A stretch of DNA of 64,000 bases from Autumnicola patrickiae (lineage in GTDB: Bacteria > Bacteroidota > Bacteroidia > Flavobacteriales > Flavobacteriaceae), in NCBI RefSeq assembly GCF_031846525.1, contig NZ_JAVRHM010000006.1, positions 1 to 64,000 on the forward strand, written 5' to 3'. Positions 15,956 through 23,973 of this stretch are shown here, piece after piece; position 1 is the stretch's first letter; each line of letters begins with the position of its first letter. Under the pieces are notes generated by a model. The model ran no database searches. It was not told where the DNA came from and saw only the letters and a list, made by a program, of their open reading frames with translations. A program made the position numbers and the translations under genes.

Positions 15956-17464
15956 ATGAAAAATCTTCTTTTATTTTTCTGCATCGGGTTGCTGTCTATC
16001 TCCTACGTAGCAGGTCAAACAACTGCAGATGCTTATAGATATTCTTCAGAAGAATTAACCGGAACAGCTCGGTACCGATCGATGAGTGGGGCTTTTGGAG
16101 CTCTGGGTGGTGATATATCTGCAATAAGTATAAATCCCGCCGGTTCAGCAGTATTTCTAAACAGTTTTGCCACCTTTACCCTGGATCACCGGAATTCAGA
16201 AAATTCAGTTAATTATTTTAATGGATTAACAACCAATGAGCGTTCAGACTTTAATTTCTCTCAGGCTGGTGGTGTATTGGTATTTCAGGGAAACAGTAAT
16301 AATCCATGGAGAAAATTTACGATAGGGATTAATTTTACTGAAACTAATAATTTTGATGATAATTTCATTGCCAGTGGAACAAGTAATTCCTCAATAGACG
16401 AATATTTCCTGGGTTATGCTGAAGGAGTCCCCCTGGATCTATTGGAGACAGTGGACGGAGAGAGTGTTACAGACCTTTATACCTACTTAGGAGAAAACCA
16501 GGGGTTTGGTACCCAACAGGCAATGTTAGGATATCAGGGCTATATTATTAATCCGGAGAGTACAGATTTGGACAATACTTCTTATAACTCTTCTGTAGAA
16601 GGAGGTAGTTTCGCTCAGAATTATGCTATGGCCTCTACCGGAATGAATGGTAAATTGTCATTTAATTTTGCAACCCAATATCAGGATTTCCTTTATTTAG
16701 GAGCAAATTTAAACACGCATTTCTTAAATTATAATAGTTCTACCCTCTTTACCGAATCAAATAACAACCCTGGTAGTACCACAACTTATGTTGAATTCGA
16801 GAATAACCTAAATACAACAGGTGATGGCTTTTCATTCCAACTTGGTGCTATAGCCAAAGTTAATCAGAATGTAAGATTAGGTGCTTCTTATGAGTCACCT
16901 ACATGGTACAATATAAGAGAAGAAGCCACGCAATACCTGGAAACAGACAATACTTTAGAAGGCACAACAGTAGTTAATCCTAATACAATTAACATCTATC
17001 CCGATTACACGCTTAAAACTCCCGGCAAATTAACCGGTAGCCTCGCTCTGCTATTTGGTGGCAGTGGATTGATTAGTTTTGATTATTCTTATAAGGATTA
17101 CACAAACATGGAGTTTCGTCCTGTTAATGATCCTGATTTTGGTATCCAGAACCAGGAAATTAATGATACTTTCCAGGCGACATCCAGTTATAGAGTTGGT
17201 GGTGAATACCGGATCCAGGGATGGAGCTTACGTGGAGGATACAGATTTGAAGAGAGTCCTTACAGGGACAGAGGTAACCTAGGAGAAGTAACAGGTTATT
17301 CCGGCGGATTCGGATATAATTTTGGATCTGTTAAACTTGATCTTGCCTATAACAAAACGGAATTTTCAGATGCCCGGGAATTGTACAATGTTGGATTAAC
17401 AAATGCAGCAAATATTGATCGCGACATTTCTAATTTTGTTATTTCTTTAAGTTTTGGATTATAG
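15956..17464 (+). CDS. OmpP1/FadL-family outer-membrane transport protein
   Basis: 502 residues: signal peptide ending near YVAGQTT, then the family N-terminal hatch pattern TARYRSMSGAFGALGGDISAI/NPAGSAVF, and many amphipathic aromatic-bounded beta strands to the C-terminal ISLSFGL. FadL-type barrels take up hydrophobic compounds such as fatty acids across the outer membrane. A 26-bp inverted segment before it (CCTTACAG...CCGTAAGG) may be a terminator of the lipoprotein gene. Substrate unknown. Confidence 0.85.
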   Translation: MKNLLLFFCIGLLSISYVAGQTTADAYRYSSEELTGTARYRSMSGAFGALGGDISAISINPAGSAVFLNSFATFTLDHRNSENSVNYFNGLTTNERSDFNFSQAGGVLVFQGNSNNPWRKFTIGINFTETNNFDDNFIASGTSNSSIDEYFLGYAEGVPLDLLETVDGESVTDLYTYLGENQGFGTQQAMLGYQGYIINPESTDLDNTSYNSSVEGGSFAQNYAMASTGMNGKLSFNFATQYQDFLYLGANLNTHFLNYNSSTLFTESNNNPGSTTTYVEFENNLNTTGDGFSFQLGAIAKVNQNVRLGASYESPTWYNIREEATQYLETDNTLEGTTVVNPNTINIYPDYTLKTPGKLTGSLALLFGGSGLISFDYSYKDYTNMEFRPVNDPDFGIQNQEINDTFQATSSYRVGGEYRIQGWSLRGGYRFEESPYRDRGNLGEVTGYSGGFGYNFGSVKLDLAYNKTEFSDARELYNVGLTNAANIDRDISNFVISLSFGL

Positions 17465-17488
17465 ATGAAAAATAAAAAAAGTACAATT

Positions 17489-17538
17489 TTAAGCTTAAAA
17501 TTCAGAAGGTTATTTCCTGCTGATTTTTAAGCTTTTTT
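17489..17538. terminator. Bidirectional terminator
   Basis: Long stem AAGCTTAAAATTCAG / CTGATTTTTAAGCTT (one bulge), flanked by A-run and T-run on opposite sides, between the convergent FadL-like and T9SS-cargo genes. Confidence 0.75.
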
Positions 17539-19395
17539 TCATCTTATAAGACTAAAATTACCACTGAATTCCCCGGATTGACCGTTAAGTTCGTTCACAA
17601 ACAGAATCTTAAACCAGTAATCGTCGGCAGGAAGATTTTCCCCCATCACAGTGCCGTCCCAACCTGGACCCGAAGGGGAAATTTGTTTTAAAAACCTTCC
17701 AAACCTGTCAAAAATATAAATTTGTCTAATCGTGATGCCGATTTCATCATTTCCATTAGCCAGGGTCCAGGTATCATTATAACCATCTGAATTTGGAGTG
17801 AAAAAGCGCATGTATCCAATTATAGTAAATTCATCTGAAATGGTAACACCACAACCGTTAATCTCCCTCGCACTCACCACATAAGTCCCTGGATTTACAT
17901 CTCTGAAAACAGGACCAGGTTGCCAGTTACCATCGTTCAGCTGATATTCATGCTCTGTTGGATCGCCCACCCCATGAACAGCTTCGGCTGTTACTGTAGT
18001 GCCGCCTGTAAAGTCACTTCCACTAATTTCAATAAGGACTTCAGCAGGCGCTGAAAAATACTGCAATTCGGTCTCAAAATTTTGGCTACATCCGGTTTCG
18101 TTATTGGTAAGAACCAGCCTGTAACTTTCTACAGTAGGTACTTCAGAAATAACCAGCACCGCTTCATTGGAAACAATTCCGTTAGTACTTCTCCATTGAT
18201 AAGAGTATCCGGACCCGAGGTCACTTCCAATACTAATTTCATTTTGCAAACCCCCATCAGGATTTAAACATATTCGAGTAACTTCACTCAGATTAACTTC
18301 AGGAAATACGGCCTGATCCAAATCAAAGGAAACTAATTGAGATCTACAGCCACTCTCCACACCAACAACCTGGGCAAAAATTTGATCAGTTTCCTGCCAA
18401 CTATAGGCTGCGGGAGAATTAACTGGTATATCTTCCTCTGCTGCCTCCTGAGACTCGTAGTAGATAACACTATAATTTTCACGATTTGAATTCCCCGCTA
18501 AAATTTCCGCCGAGGCTTCTGTCAAATTCACCGGCTCACCCTCTTTTGAACAGATTACAAAATCTTCAGGTAAAGTGGCAACAGGTGTATCATAAAACGT
18601 GACATTAACATCATCTTCTGCAACCTCCTCAACTTCAGAATTAGCTACAACTATTCTATAGTTTCCACTTGTCGTCACATTTAAAGTAGGGCTTGTCTCA
18701 CCAGCAATAAGATCATATGCTCCAGAAGTTTCATTATAGGTATACCACTCATAATCTGTTGCACCCTCTGTTGTACCATCCAGAACAACCTCCTCTTCCC
18801 CACAAGCAATTCTGTCCTCTCCCAGTGTGCTCTCCAGAATACTACAGTCTGTCGCACCAGCACCTGCCTGGGCAGAGTTAGTCTGCTGTAAACTTATATA
18901 ACCGGGAGACTCAGAAAAATTGGTAATAAGTACAATATAAATATCATCGGCTTGTGCATTGTTAATGGTCATACCTTCAATAGCCGATTCAGAAAAACTA
19001 CAATCCACAAGGTTCTCTCTACTTAATGCCGCATCATTACAATAATCTTCATCTTCACTGAACGGACCCCAGACTGCAAAATCTACATCCAGTCTTGCTC
19101 CCGAACCGTCCTGATTCTGAAATTGTGAAATTTGGAATCGCAGATTTCCCGAGTTTTCTATCTGAAGATAAAACCATGCAGGAAAAGGCTGGGAAAGAAG
19201 GCAACCATAAAAAGGCCCTGCTTCTCCATTGGCTAAAGAACCACTCGCATAGTTAGAATTTGGAAAAACCAATTCCTCATCCCCGGCACAAAAAGGATCA
19301 ACCTCCTCACACAAGCTGCCCTGGCCATAGGTATTACCAGCTGTAATGAATATAAAAATCGTAAAAATTCGTAAGAAAAACCTGAATTTCATCAA
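17539..19395 (-). CDS. T9SS type B sorting-domain (gliding-motility C-terminal) protein
   Basis: 618 residues with a signal peptide (ITAGNTYGQGS). The C-terminal ~90 residues are a type-B T9SS sorting domain: FFTPNSDGYNDTW, IYIFDRFGRFLKQI, GWDGTVMGENLPADDYWF and the terminal FSGNFSLIR. This directs export through the type IX system to the surface or medium. The middle contains PKD/Ig-like beta repeats (DYEWYTYNETSGAY, SYQWRSTNGIV). The N-terminal part (residues about 30-180) has a CEEVDPFCAGD start resembling domains found in large flavobacterial adhesins. Probably a secreted adhesin or binding protein; no enzyme motif seen. Confidence 0.9.
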   Translation of the reverse strand: MMKFRFFLRIFTIFIFITAGNTYGQGSLCEEVDPFCAGDEELVFPNSNYASGSLANGEAGPFYGCLLSQPFPAWFYLQIENSGNLRFQISQFQNQDGSGARLDVDFAVWGPFSEDEDYCNDAALSRENLVDCSFSESAIEGMTINNAQADDIYIVLITNFSESPGYISLQQTNSAQAGAGATDCSILESTLGEDRIACGEEEVVLDGTTEGATDYEWYTYNETSGAYDLIAGETSPTLNVTTSGNYRIVVANSEVEEVAEDDVNVTFYDTPVATLPEDFVICSKEGEPVNLTEASAEILAGNSNRENYSVIYYESQEAAEEDIPVNSPAAYSWQETDQIFAQVVGVESGCRSQLVSFDLDQAVFPEVNLSEVTRICLNPDGGLQNEISIGSDLGSGYSYQWRSTNGIVSNEAVLVISEVPTVESYRLVLTNNETGCSQNFETELQYFSAPAEVLIEISGSDFTGGTTVTAEAVHGVGDPTEHEYQLNDGNWQPGPVFRDVNPGTYVVSAREINGCGVTISDEFTIIGYMRFFTPNSDGYNDTWTLANGNDEIGITIRQIYIFDRFGRFLKQISPSGPGWDGTVMGENLPADDYWFKILFVNELNGQSGEFSGNFSLIR

Positions 19396-19486
19396 ATACT
19401 AACTCTGCCGCAAATTAAAGAATATAAATCTAATACTTTTCAAAACGCTTTTAATTAACTATTCTCCTGGAAAGCTTATAAATATG

Positions 19487-19494
19487 TATCTTTG
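19487..19494 (+). promoter_or_regulatory. -7 box for folE
   Basis: TATCTTTG, exact TAnnTTTG. It overlaps an alternative TTG start at 19492 and so supports the ATG at 19537 as the true folE start. Confidence 0.55.
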
Positions 19495-19536
19495 CAAGCT
19501 AAACTCCCGGTTTACGACTATTATTGTAAAAATAGG

Positions 19537-20214
19537 ATGAAAATAGATAAGATTTTGAACGAAATAGATGAAATTGGAGAAGCACATGCCAGTAGTAGTG
19601 CTGATACCCCGCTTCGTGATGATGCTTTTGAAATAAGCGACCTCGAGAAAATTGAACTTATAAAACAAGATGTAAATAACATCATGAACACCCTGGGGCT
19701 AGACCTTAATGATGACAGCTTAAAAGGAACTCCACAAAGGGTGGCAAAAATGTTTGTAAATGAAATCTTTTCCGGTCTTGACCCAAAAAGAAAACCCAAA
19801 GCATCTACTTTTGATAATAAATACAAGTATGGGGAAATGCTTGTTGAAAAAAATATTACTGTTTATTCTACTTGTGAACATCACTTATTACCCATTGTTG
19901 GTAAAGCACATGTAGCATATATTTCTAAAGGCTCGGTTGTAGGTCTCTCCAAGATGAACCGTATAGTAGATTACTTCGCTAAGCGCCCACAGGTACAGGA
20001 ACGTCTTACCATGCAAATTGTTCAGGAATTACAACATGTACTTGGAACCAAAGATGTTGCCTGCGTAATAGACGCAAAACATTTATGCGTTAACAGCAGG
20101 GGAATAAGGGATATCGAAAGTAGCACGGTGACTAGTGAATTTGGTGGAGCTTTTAAAGAAAAAGAGGTGAAACGGGAATTTTTGGATTACATCAAACTGG
20201 ATACATCATTTTAA
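19537..20214 (+). CDS. folE: GTP cyclohydrolase I
   Basis: With ATG at 19537 (MKIDKILNEIDEIGEAH) the protein is 225 residues and converts GTP to 7,8-dihydroneopterin triphosphate, the first step to folate, and to the precursor of queuosine; queE lies at 34 kb. Zinc ligands are Cys113 and His116 in STCEHHLLP and Cys184 in AKHLCV. GLSKMNRIVDYFAKRPQVQERLT is split here by convention as GLSKMNRIVD and FAKRPQVQE. The QPR-type GTP-binding residues are in VNSRGI. The next gene, cysS, starts 34 bp downstream, probably in the same operon. Confidence 0.95.
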   Translation: MKIDKILNEIDEIGEAHASSSADTPLRDDAFEISDLEKIELIKQDVNNIMNTLGLDLNDDSLKGTPQRVAKMFVNEIFSGLDPKRKPKASTFDNKYKYGEMLVEKNITVYSTCEHHLLPIVGKAHVAYISKGSVVGLSKMNRIVDYFAKRPQVQERLTMQIVQELQHVLGTKDVACVIDAKHLCVNSRGIRDIESSTVTSEFGGAFKEKEVKREFLDYIKLDTSF

Positions 20215-20248
20215 TCAGCGTACAATTTATTAAAACAACAGGGCATTT

Positions 20249-21733
20249 ATGGCGCTTTACCAGGAACAAAGCTTAAAGATTTATAACTCCATGACAGGAG
20301 AAAAGGAGAAATTTACTCCTATAAATGAAGGAAGTATTGGAATGTATGTTTGCGGACCAACCGTTTATAGTAACGTGCACCTGGGCAATTGCAGGACTTT
20401 TATTTCCTTTGATCTGGTTTTTAGGTATCTGAAACACCTGGGATATAAAGTTAGATACGTACGGAATATTACAGATGCAGGTCACCTCGAAAATGATGCT
20501 GAAACCGGGGAAGACAGGATAGCTAAAAAAGCCCGTCTGGAACAGATTGAGCCCATGGAGGTTGTGCAACGCTACACTATAGACTTTCATAACATCCTTG
20601 AAAAATTTAATAATCTACCTCCCAGTATTGAGCCCACAGCTACCGGCCATATAGTGGAACAGATCGAGATTATAAAAACCATTATTAAAAATGGTTTTGC
20701 TTATGAAGCCAATGGTTCGGTTTATTTTGATGTGATAAAATTTAATCAGGAAAACAACTATGGAAAACTTAGCGGAAGAGCAATTGAAGATATGATCGCC
20801 AACACCCGGGAACTAGCCGCACAAAGTGATAAGAAAAGTCCCCAGGACTTTGCGCTTTGGAAAAAAGCAGAGCCACAGCATATAATGAGATGGCCGTCAC
20901 CCTGGAGTGATGGTTTTCCTGGCTGGCACCTGGAATGTACAGTGATGAGCACAAAATATCTTGGAGAAGAGTTTGATATCCACGGCGGCGGAATGGATTT
21001 AAAATTTCCTCATCACGAATGTGAAATTGCCCAGGGAGAAGCGGCAACAGGAAAAAGTCCCGTAAATTACTGGATGCACGCCAATATGCTCACCTTAAAT
21101 GGCAAGAAAATGGCGAAAAGTACAGGTAATAACATCCTTCCCGGAGATATTTTTAGCGGAGAGAATGATGTTCTGGATAAAGCTTTTTCACCCAATGTAA
21201 CCCGATTTTTTATGCTTCAGGCAAACTACAGAAGCATCCTTGATTTTTCCAATGAAGCACTCTCTGCAAGCGAGAAAGGTTTTAACAGATTAATGGAGGC
21301 TTATCATTCTATCGACAGCCTACCGGTGAGTAATGCTTCCTCTTTTTCTATTTCAGAATGGAGACAGTCCTGTTACGATGCCATGAATGATGATTTTAAC
21401 AGCCCTATAGCGATTGCCAAATTATTTGATGCTGTCAGGAATATCAATAACATAAAAGAAGGAGCATCCACTATTACTTCTGAAGATAAAGAAGTCTTAA
21501 AGAAAACAATGTCCGACTTTATGTTTGATGTACTTGGACTTAAAGATGCGCTGGAGGAGAAAAATGACTCGACAGATAAACTTTCAAGCACTATTGGTTT
21601 GCTGATTCAGCTAAGAGCTGAAGCCAGAGCAAATAAAGATTTTGCCACTAGTGATAAAATCAGGGATCAATTACAGGAAATGGGAATTCAACTAAAAGAT
21701 GGTAAAGAAGGCACTACTTTTTCCTTAAACTAA
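20249..21733 (+). CDS. cysS: Cysteinyl-tRNA synthetase
   Basis: A 494-residue class I synthetase. The HIGH motif is HLGN (44-47), preceded by the zinc Cys35 in YVCGPTVY; the KMSKS motif is KMAKS in NGKKMAKSTGN. Other zinc ligands are in HLECTVMS and HHECEIAQ. The C-terminal DALR-like helical domain is complete. First of a run cysS-yidD-lgt-DUF192 with 5-56 bp gaps or overlaps. Confidence 0.96.
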   Translation: MALYQEQSLKIYNSMTGEKEKFTPINEGSIGMYVCGPTVYSNVHLGNCRTFISFDLVFRYLKHLGYKVRYVRNITDAGHLENDAETGEDRIAKKARLEQIEPMEVVQRYTIDFHNILEKFNNLPPSIEPTATGHIVEQIEIIKTIIKNGFAYEANGSVYFDVIKFNQENNYGKLSGRAIEDMIANTRELAAQSDKKSPQDFALWKKAEPQHIMRWPSPWSDGFPGWHLECTVMSTKYLGEEFDIHGGGMDLKFPHHECEIAQGEAATGKSPVNYWMHANMLTLNGKKMAKSTGNNILPGDIFSGENDVLDKAFSPNVTRFFMLQANYRSILDFSNEALSASEKGFNRLMEAYHSIDSLPVSNASSFSISEWRQSCYDAMNDDFNSPIAIAKLFDAVRNINNIKEGASTITSEDKEVLKKTMSDFMFDVLGLKDALEEKNDSTDKLSSTIGLLIQLRAEARANKDFATSDKIRDQLQEMGIQLKDGKEGTTFSLN

Positions 21734-21738
21734 AACTT

Positions 21739-21978
21739 GTGGAGAAGTGGCTTGCATATCCTTTCATACTTTTGGTGAAATTCTACCAGAAATTCATCTC
21801 GCCCCTTACCCCTGCAACTTGTCGCTATACCCCCACCTGCTCACAATATACGCTCACCGCATTAACCAGGTTTGGAGTTTTTAAAGGAGGATGGCTCGGA
21901 TTAAAAAGGATTTTTAGCTGCCATCCCTGGGGAGGTTCCGGGTATGATCCTGTACCATCAAAATCTGCAGATAAATGA
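21739..21978 (+). CDS. yidD: Membrane protein insertion efficiency factor YidD
   Basis: 79 residues starting at GTG 21739, 5 bp after cysS. One amphipathic N-terminal segment (LLVKFYQKFISPL) and the family core TCRYTPTCSQYTLTALTRFG...GGWLGLKRIFSCHPWGGSGYDPVP. It helps YidC insert inner-membrane proteins. Normally beside rnpA-yidC; here it is with cysS and lgt, a relocation that I believe is usual in Flavobacteria. Confidence 0.93.
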   Translation: MEKWLAYPFILLVKFYQKFISPLTPATCRYTPTCSQYTLTALTRFGVFKGGWLGLKRIFSCHPWGGSGYDPVPSKSADK

Positions 21979-22034
21979 TATGGCAGAAACATTCAAATAT
22001 GTATATTTACTTCCTTAACGAATAAATTCCCTTC

Positions 22035-22856
22035 ATGTTAATTAACGCCATACAATGGAATCCTTCAGAGGGCCTGGATTTAGGTATCCTTACACTTCAT
22101 TATTACAGTTTGATGTTTTTGATTGCCTTTGGTTTGGGCTGGTATATCATGAAAAGCATATTCGTTAGAGAAAACATTGAGATTGAAAAATTAGATTCCC
22201 TATTTATTTATACTGTTCTAGCAACTTTAATAGGTGCCAGACTGGGGCATGTTATTTTTTATGACTGGGATTATTTTCAATACCACCTGTTAGAAATATT
22301 TCTTCCGGTAAAATTTGAACCAGAATTTCAGTTTACCGGTTTCAGGGGCCTTGCAAGCCATGGAGCAGCACTGGGGATAATTACAGCCATGTTTCTTTAC
22401 AAGAAAAGGATCCTGGACAGACCGGTTTTATGGATTTTGGACAGAATTGTTATTCCGGTAGCCTGTGGAGGTATTTTTGTGAGAATAGGAAATTTTATGA
22501 ATTCTGAAATTGTTGGGAAACCTACAAATTCTGATTATGGGGTTATTTTTCTGAATCTAAGAGAAACTTTTCCGCGTCACCCGGCACAATTATATGAAGC
22601 GGTGTGTTATTTGGCAATTTTCGGCTTTTTGTGGTACCTCTACTGGAAAACAGAAAAACGTTTTAAAGTCGGTTACATTTTTGGAGCTTTTCTTGTACTC
22701 TTGTGGACGGTTAGATTCTTTATCGAATTCCTAAAGGAGCCGCAAGTAGAAGAACGTGCGGTATGGTTACTTAATACCGGGCAATGGCTTAGTATCCCAT
22801 TTATCCTGGCCGGATTCTACTTCATGTTCAGGCCTTCTAAAAAGCGCATGCTATGA
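22035..22856 (+). CDS. lgt: Prolipoprotein diacylglyceryl transferase
   Basis: A 273-residue polytopic inner-membrane enzyme with seven predicted helices; it transfers diacylglycerol from phosphatidylglycerol to the lipobox Cys of prolipoproteins. Signature residues: GARLGHVIFYD (Arg/His), FRGLASHGAALG and GRIGNF-equivalent VRIGNFMNSEIVG, plus RHPAQLYEA. Several of its likely substrates (GldB, the DUF192 protein, dacB product) are in this window. Its last codons overlap the DUF192 start (ATGA). Confidence 0.95.
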   Translation: MLINAIQWNPSEGLDLGILTLHYYSLMFLIAFGLGWYIMKSIFVRENIEIEKLDSLFIYTVLATLIGARLGHVIFYDWDYFQYHLLEIFLPVKFEPEFQFTGFRGLASHGAALGIITAMFLYKKRILDRPVLWILDRIVIPVACGGIFVRIGNFMNSEIVGKPTNSDYGVIFLNLRETFPRHPAQLYEAVCYLAIFGFLWYLYWKTEKRFKVGYIFGAFLVLLWTVRFFIEFLKEPQVEERAVWLLNTGQWLSIPFILAGFYFMFRPSKKRML

Positions 22857-23350
22857 CCATCAAACGCATTCTTCTAATTCCTGTTTTCTTCGGAATTTTA
22901 ATTACTGCATGTAAGAACGATTCAGAAGAAAATGACAATATTGAAACAGAACCTATTGTCTTTACCAAAGAAGCAGAATTATACCTGCTAAAAGCCGAAG
23001 GTGATACGGTACAAAAATTAGATATTGAAATTGCAGATAATGACTATGAAAGGGAAACCGGATTGATGTACCGGGAGAGCATGGAGGAAAACCAGGGAAT
23101 GTTATTTGTTTACAATACGGAAACCCCTCGCAGCTTTTATATGAAAAATACTTATATTCCCCTAGATCTCATTTTTTACGACAGAGACAGCACTGCTGTA
23201 AGTTTCCAGGAAAATGCAGAACCTTTAAATGAAGATAATCTACCTTCAGGAGAAGCCACTCAGTACATATTAGAAATAAATGCCGGACTTGTGGAAAAAT
23301 GGAACATTGAAGCCGGCGATAAATTTTCTGTAGTAAAAGCAAGCGAATAA
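22853..23350 (+). CDS. DUF192 lipoprotein
   Basis: 165 residues. Lipoprotein signal with lipobox ITAC (Cys20), Glu/Asp linker, then a complete DUF192 domain: ETGLMYRESMEENQGMLFVY, RSFYMKNTYIPLDLIFYD (the conserved FWMKNT-like motif as FYMKNT) and YILEINAGLVEKWNIEAGD. DUF192 forms a small beta-barrel of unknown role. It is translationally coupled to lgt by a 4-bp overlap and is itself an Lgt substrate. It ends the operon, and the repeat array follows 30 bp later. Confidence 0.9.
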   Translation: MTIKRILLIPVFFGILITACKNDSEENDNIETEPIVFTKEAELYLLKAEGDTVQKLDIEIADNDYERETGLMYRESMEENQGMLFVYNTETPRSFYMKNTYIPLDLIFYDRDSTAVSFQENAEPLNEDNLPSGEATQYILEINAGLVEKWNIEAGDKFSVVKASE

Positions 23351-23380
23351 CACTTTTTTTACATCTGAATTTTTGTATTT

Positions 23381-23889
23381 GCCTGAAAATGCCAATTTTC
23401 GCCTTACAGAATACAGGGTCAGCAAAAGCAAGAAATAATTAGCACCTTCTGAATCACTTCGGAATAAACTATTAAAGTACTGCCTGAAAAGGGCAATTAG
23501 CGGCCTTAAATTTATTCCAGATCAGCAAGAGTATAAAGCAAATTCAGCTTCAGAATATTTAAATTATACTTTAAAAGTCCTGCTTGAAAAATGGCAATTT
23601 TCGGCCTTAGAATCCTTCAGGTTCAGCAAAAACTACAAGCGAAGCTCACCTTCAGATGAAATTCCTGCTAATCCTTAAAATTCAATGCCTGAAAACGGCA
23701 ATTATAGGCCTTAGATTTGTTCGAATCAGCAAAAACTAGAAAGCGTAGATCAACTTTAGAATATATTCTTTGCAATCTCAAAAGTCAACGCCTGGAAATG
23801 GCTATTATCGGCCTTAGAACCATTCAGAATTGGCTAAAAATAGAAGTGAACATCTATAGTAACATGAAACTTACTGTCTCAAAATGACA
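23381..23889. repeat. Five tandem degenerate ~100-bp repeat units in a gene-free gap
   Basis: Units begin with GCCTGAAAA or a variant at 23381, 23482, 23582, 23687 and 23790 (periods 101, 100, 105, 103; last unit about 100). Each unit shows, in order: GCC-T-GAAAAT-GGCA-ATTTTC-GGC, which can fold as a 9-bp stem with one bulged T (best in unit 3; weaker in 2, 4 and 5); CCTTAGA; a conserved ATCAGCAAAAACTA-like block about 40 nt in; GAATAT about 75 nt in; and an AAAAGTCAA-like end. Identity is partial. The array fills the gap between the convergent lgt operon and secDF. There are no unique spacers, so it is not CRISPR. Units 1, 3 and 5 place an ATG in the core (see findings). Confidence 0.85.
23591..23659 (+). 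other. Micro-ORF in repeat unit 3
   Basis: ATG within the palindromic core opens a 22-codon frame (MAIFGLRILQ...) ending in TGA. Related frames: unit 1 at 23389-23442 (MPIFALQ, 17 codons) and unit 5 at 23798-23887 (MAIIGLR, 29 codons). Units 2 and 4 have AGG and ACG instead of ATG. No Shine-Dalgarno is seen. Translation is doubtful. Confidence 0.2.
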
Positions 23890-23927
23890 AATATAGATAG
23901 TGACTTACAAGTCACATAAAAAAAAGG

Positions 23928-23952
23928 CTCTCCAAATGGAAAGCCTTTTTAG
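23928..23952. terminator. Terminator of secDF, usable both ways
   Basis: AAAGGCTCTCC/GGAAAGCCTTT stem with AAAT loop, A-run on one side and T-run on the other, between the array and secDF. A separate small inverted repeat, GTGACTT-AC-AAGTCAC, is at 23900-23915. Confidence 0.8.
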
Positions 23953-23973
23953 AATAATTACGTTTTGCAGAAA

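Noticed and set aside
23381..23889. CRISPR array or integron attC array
   Set aside because: The whole ~100-bp unit is repeated, with no unique spacers, no cas genes, and no conserved GTTRRRY/RYYYAAC core or integrase.
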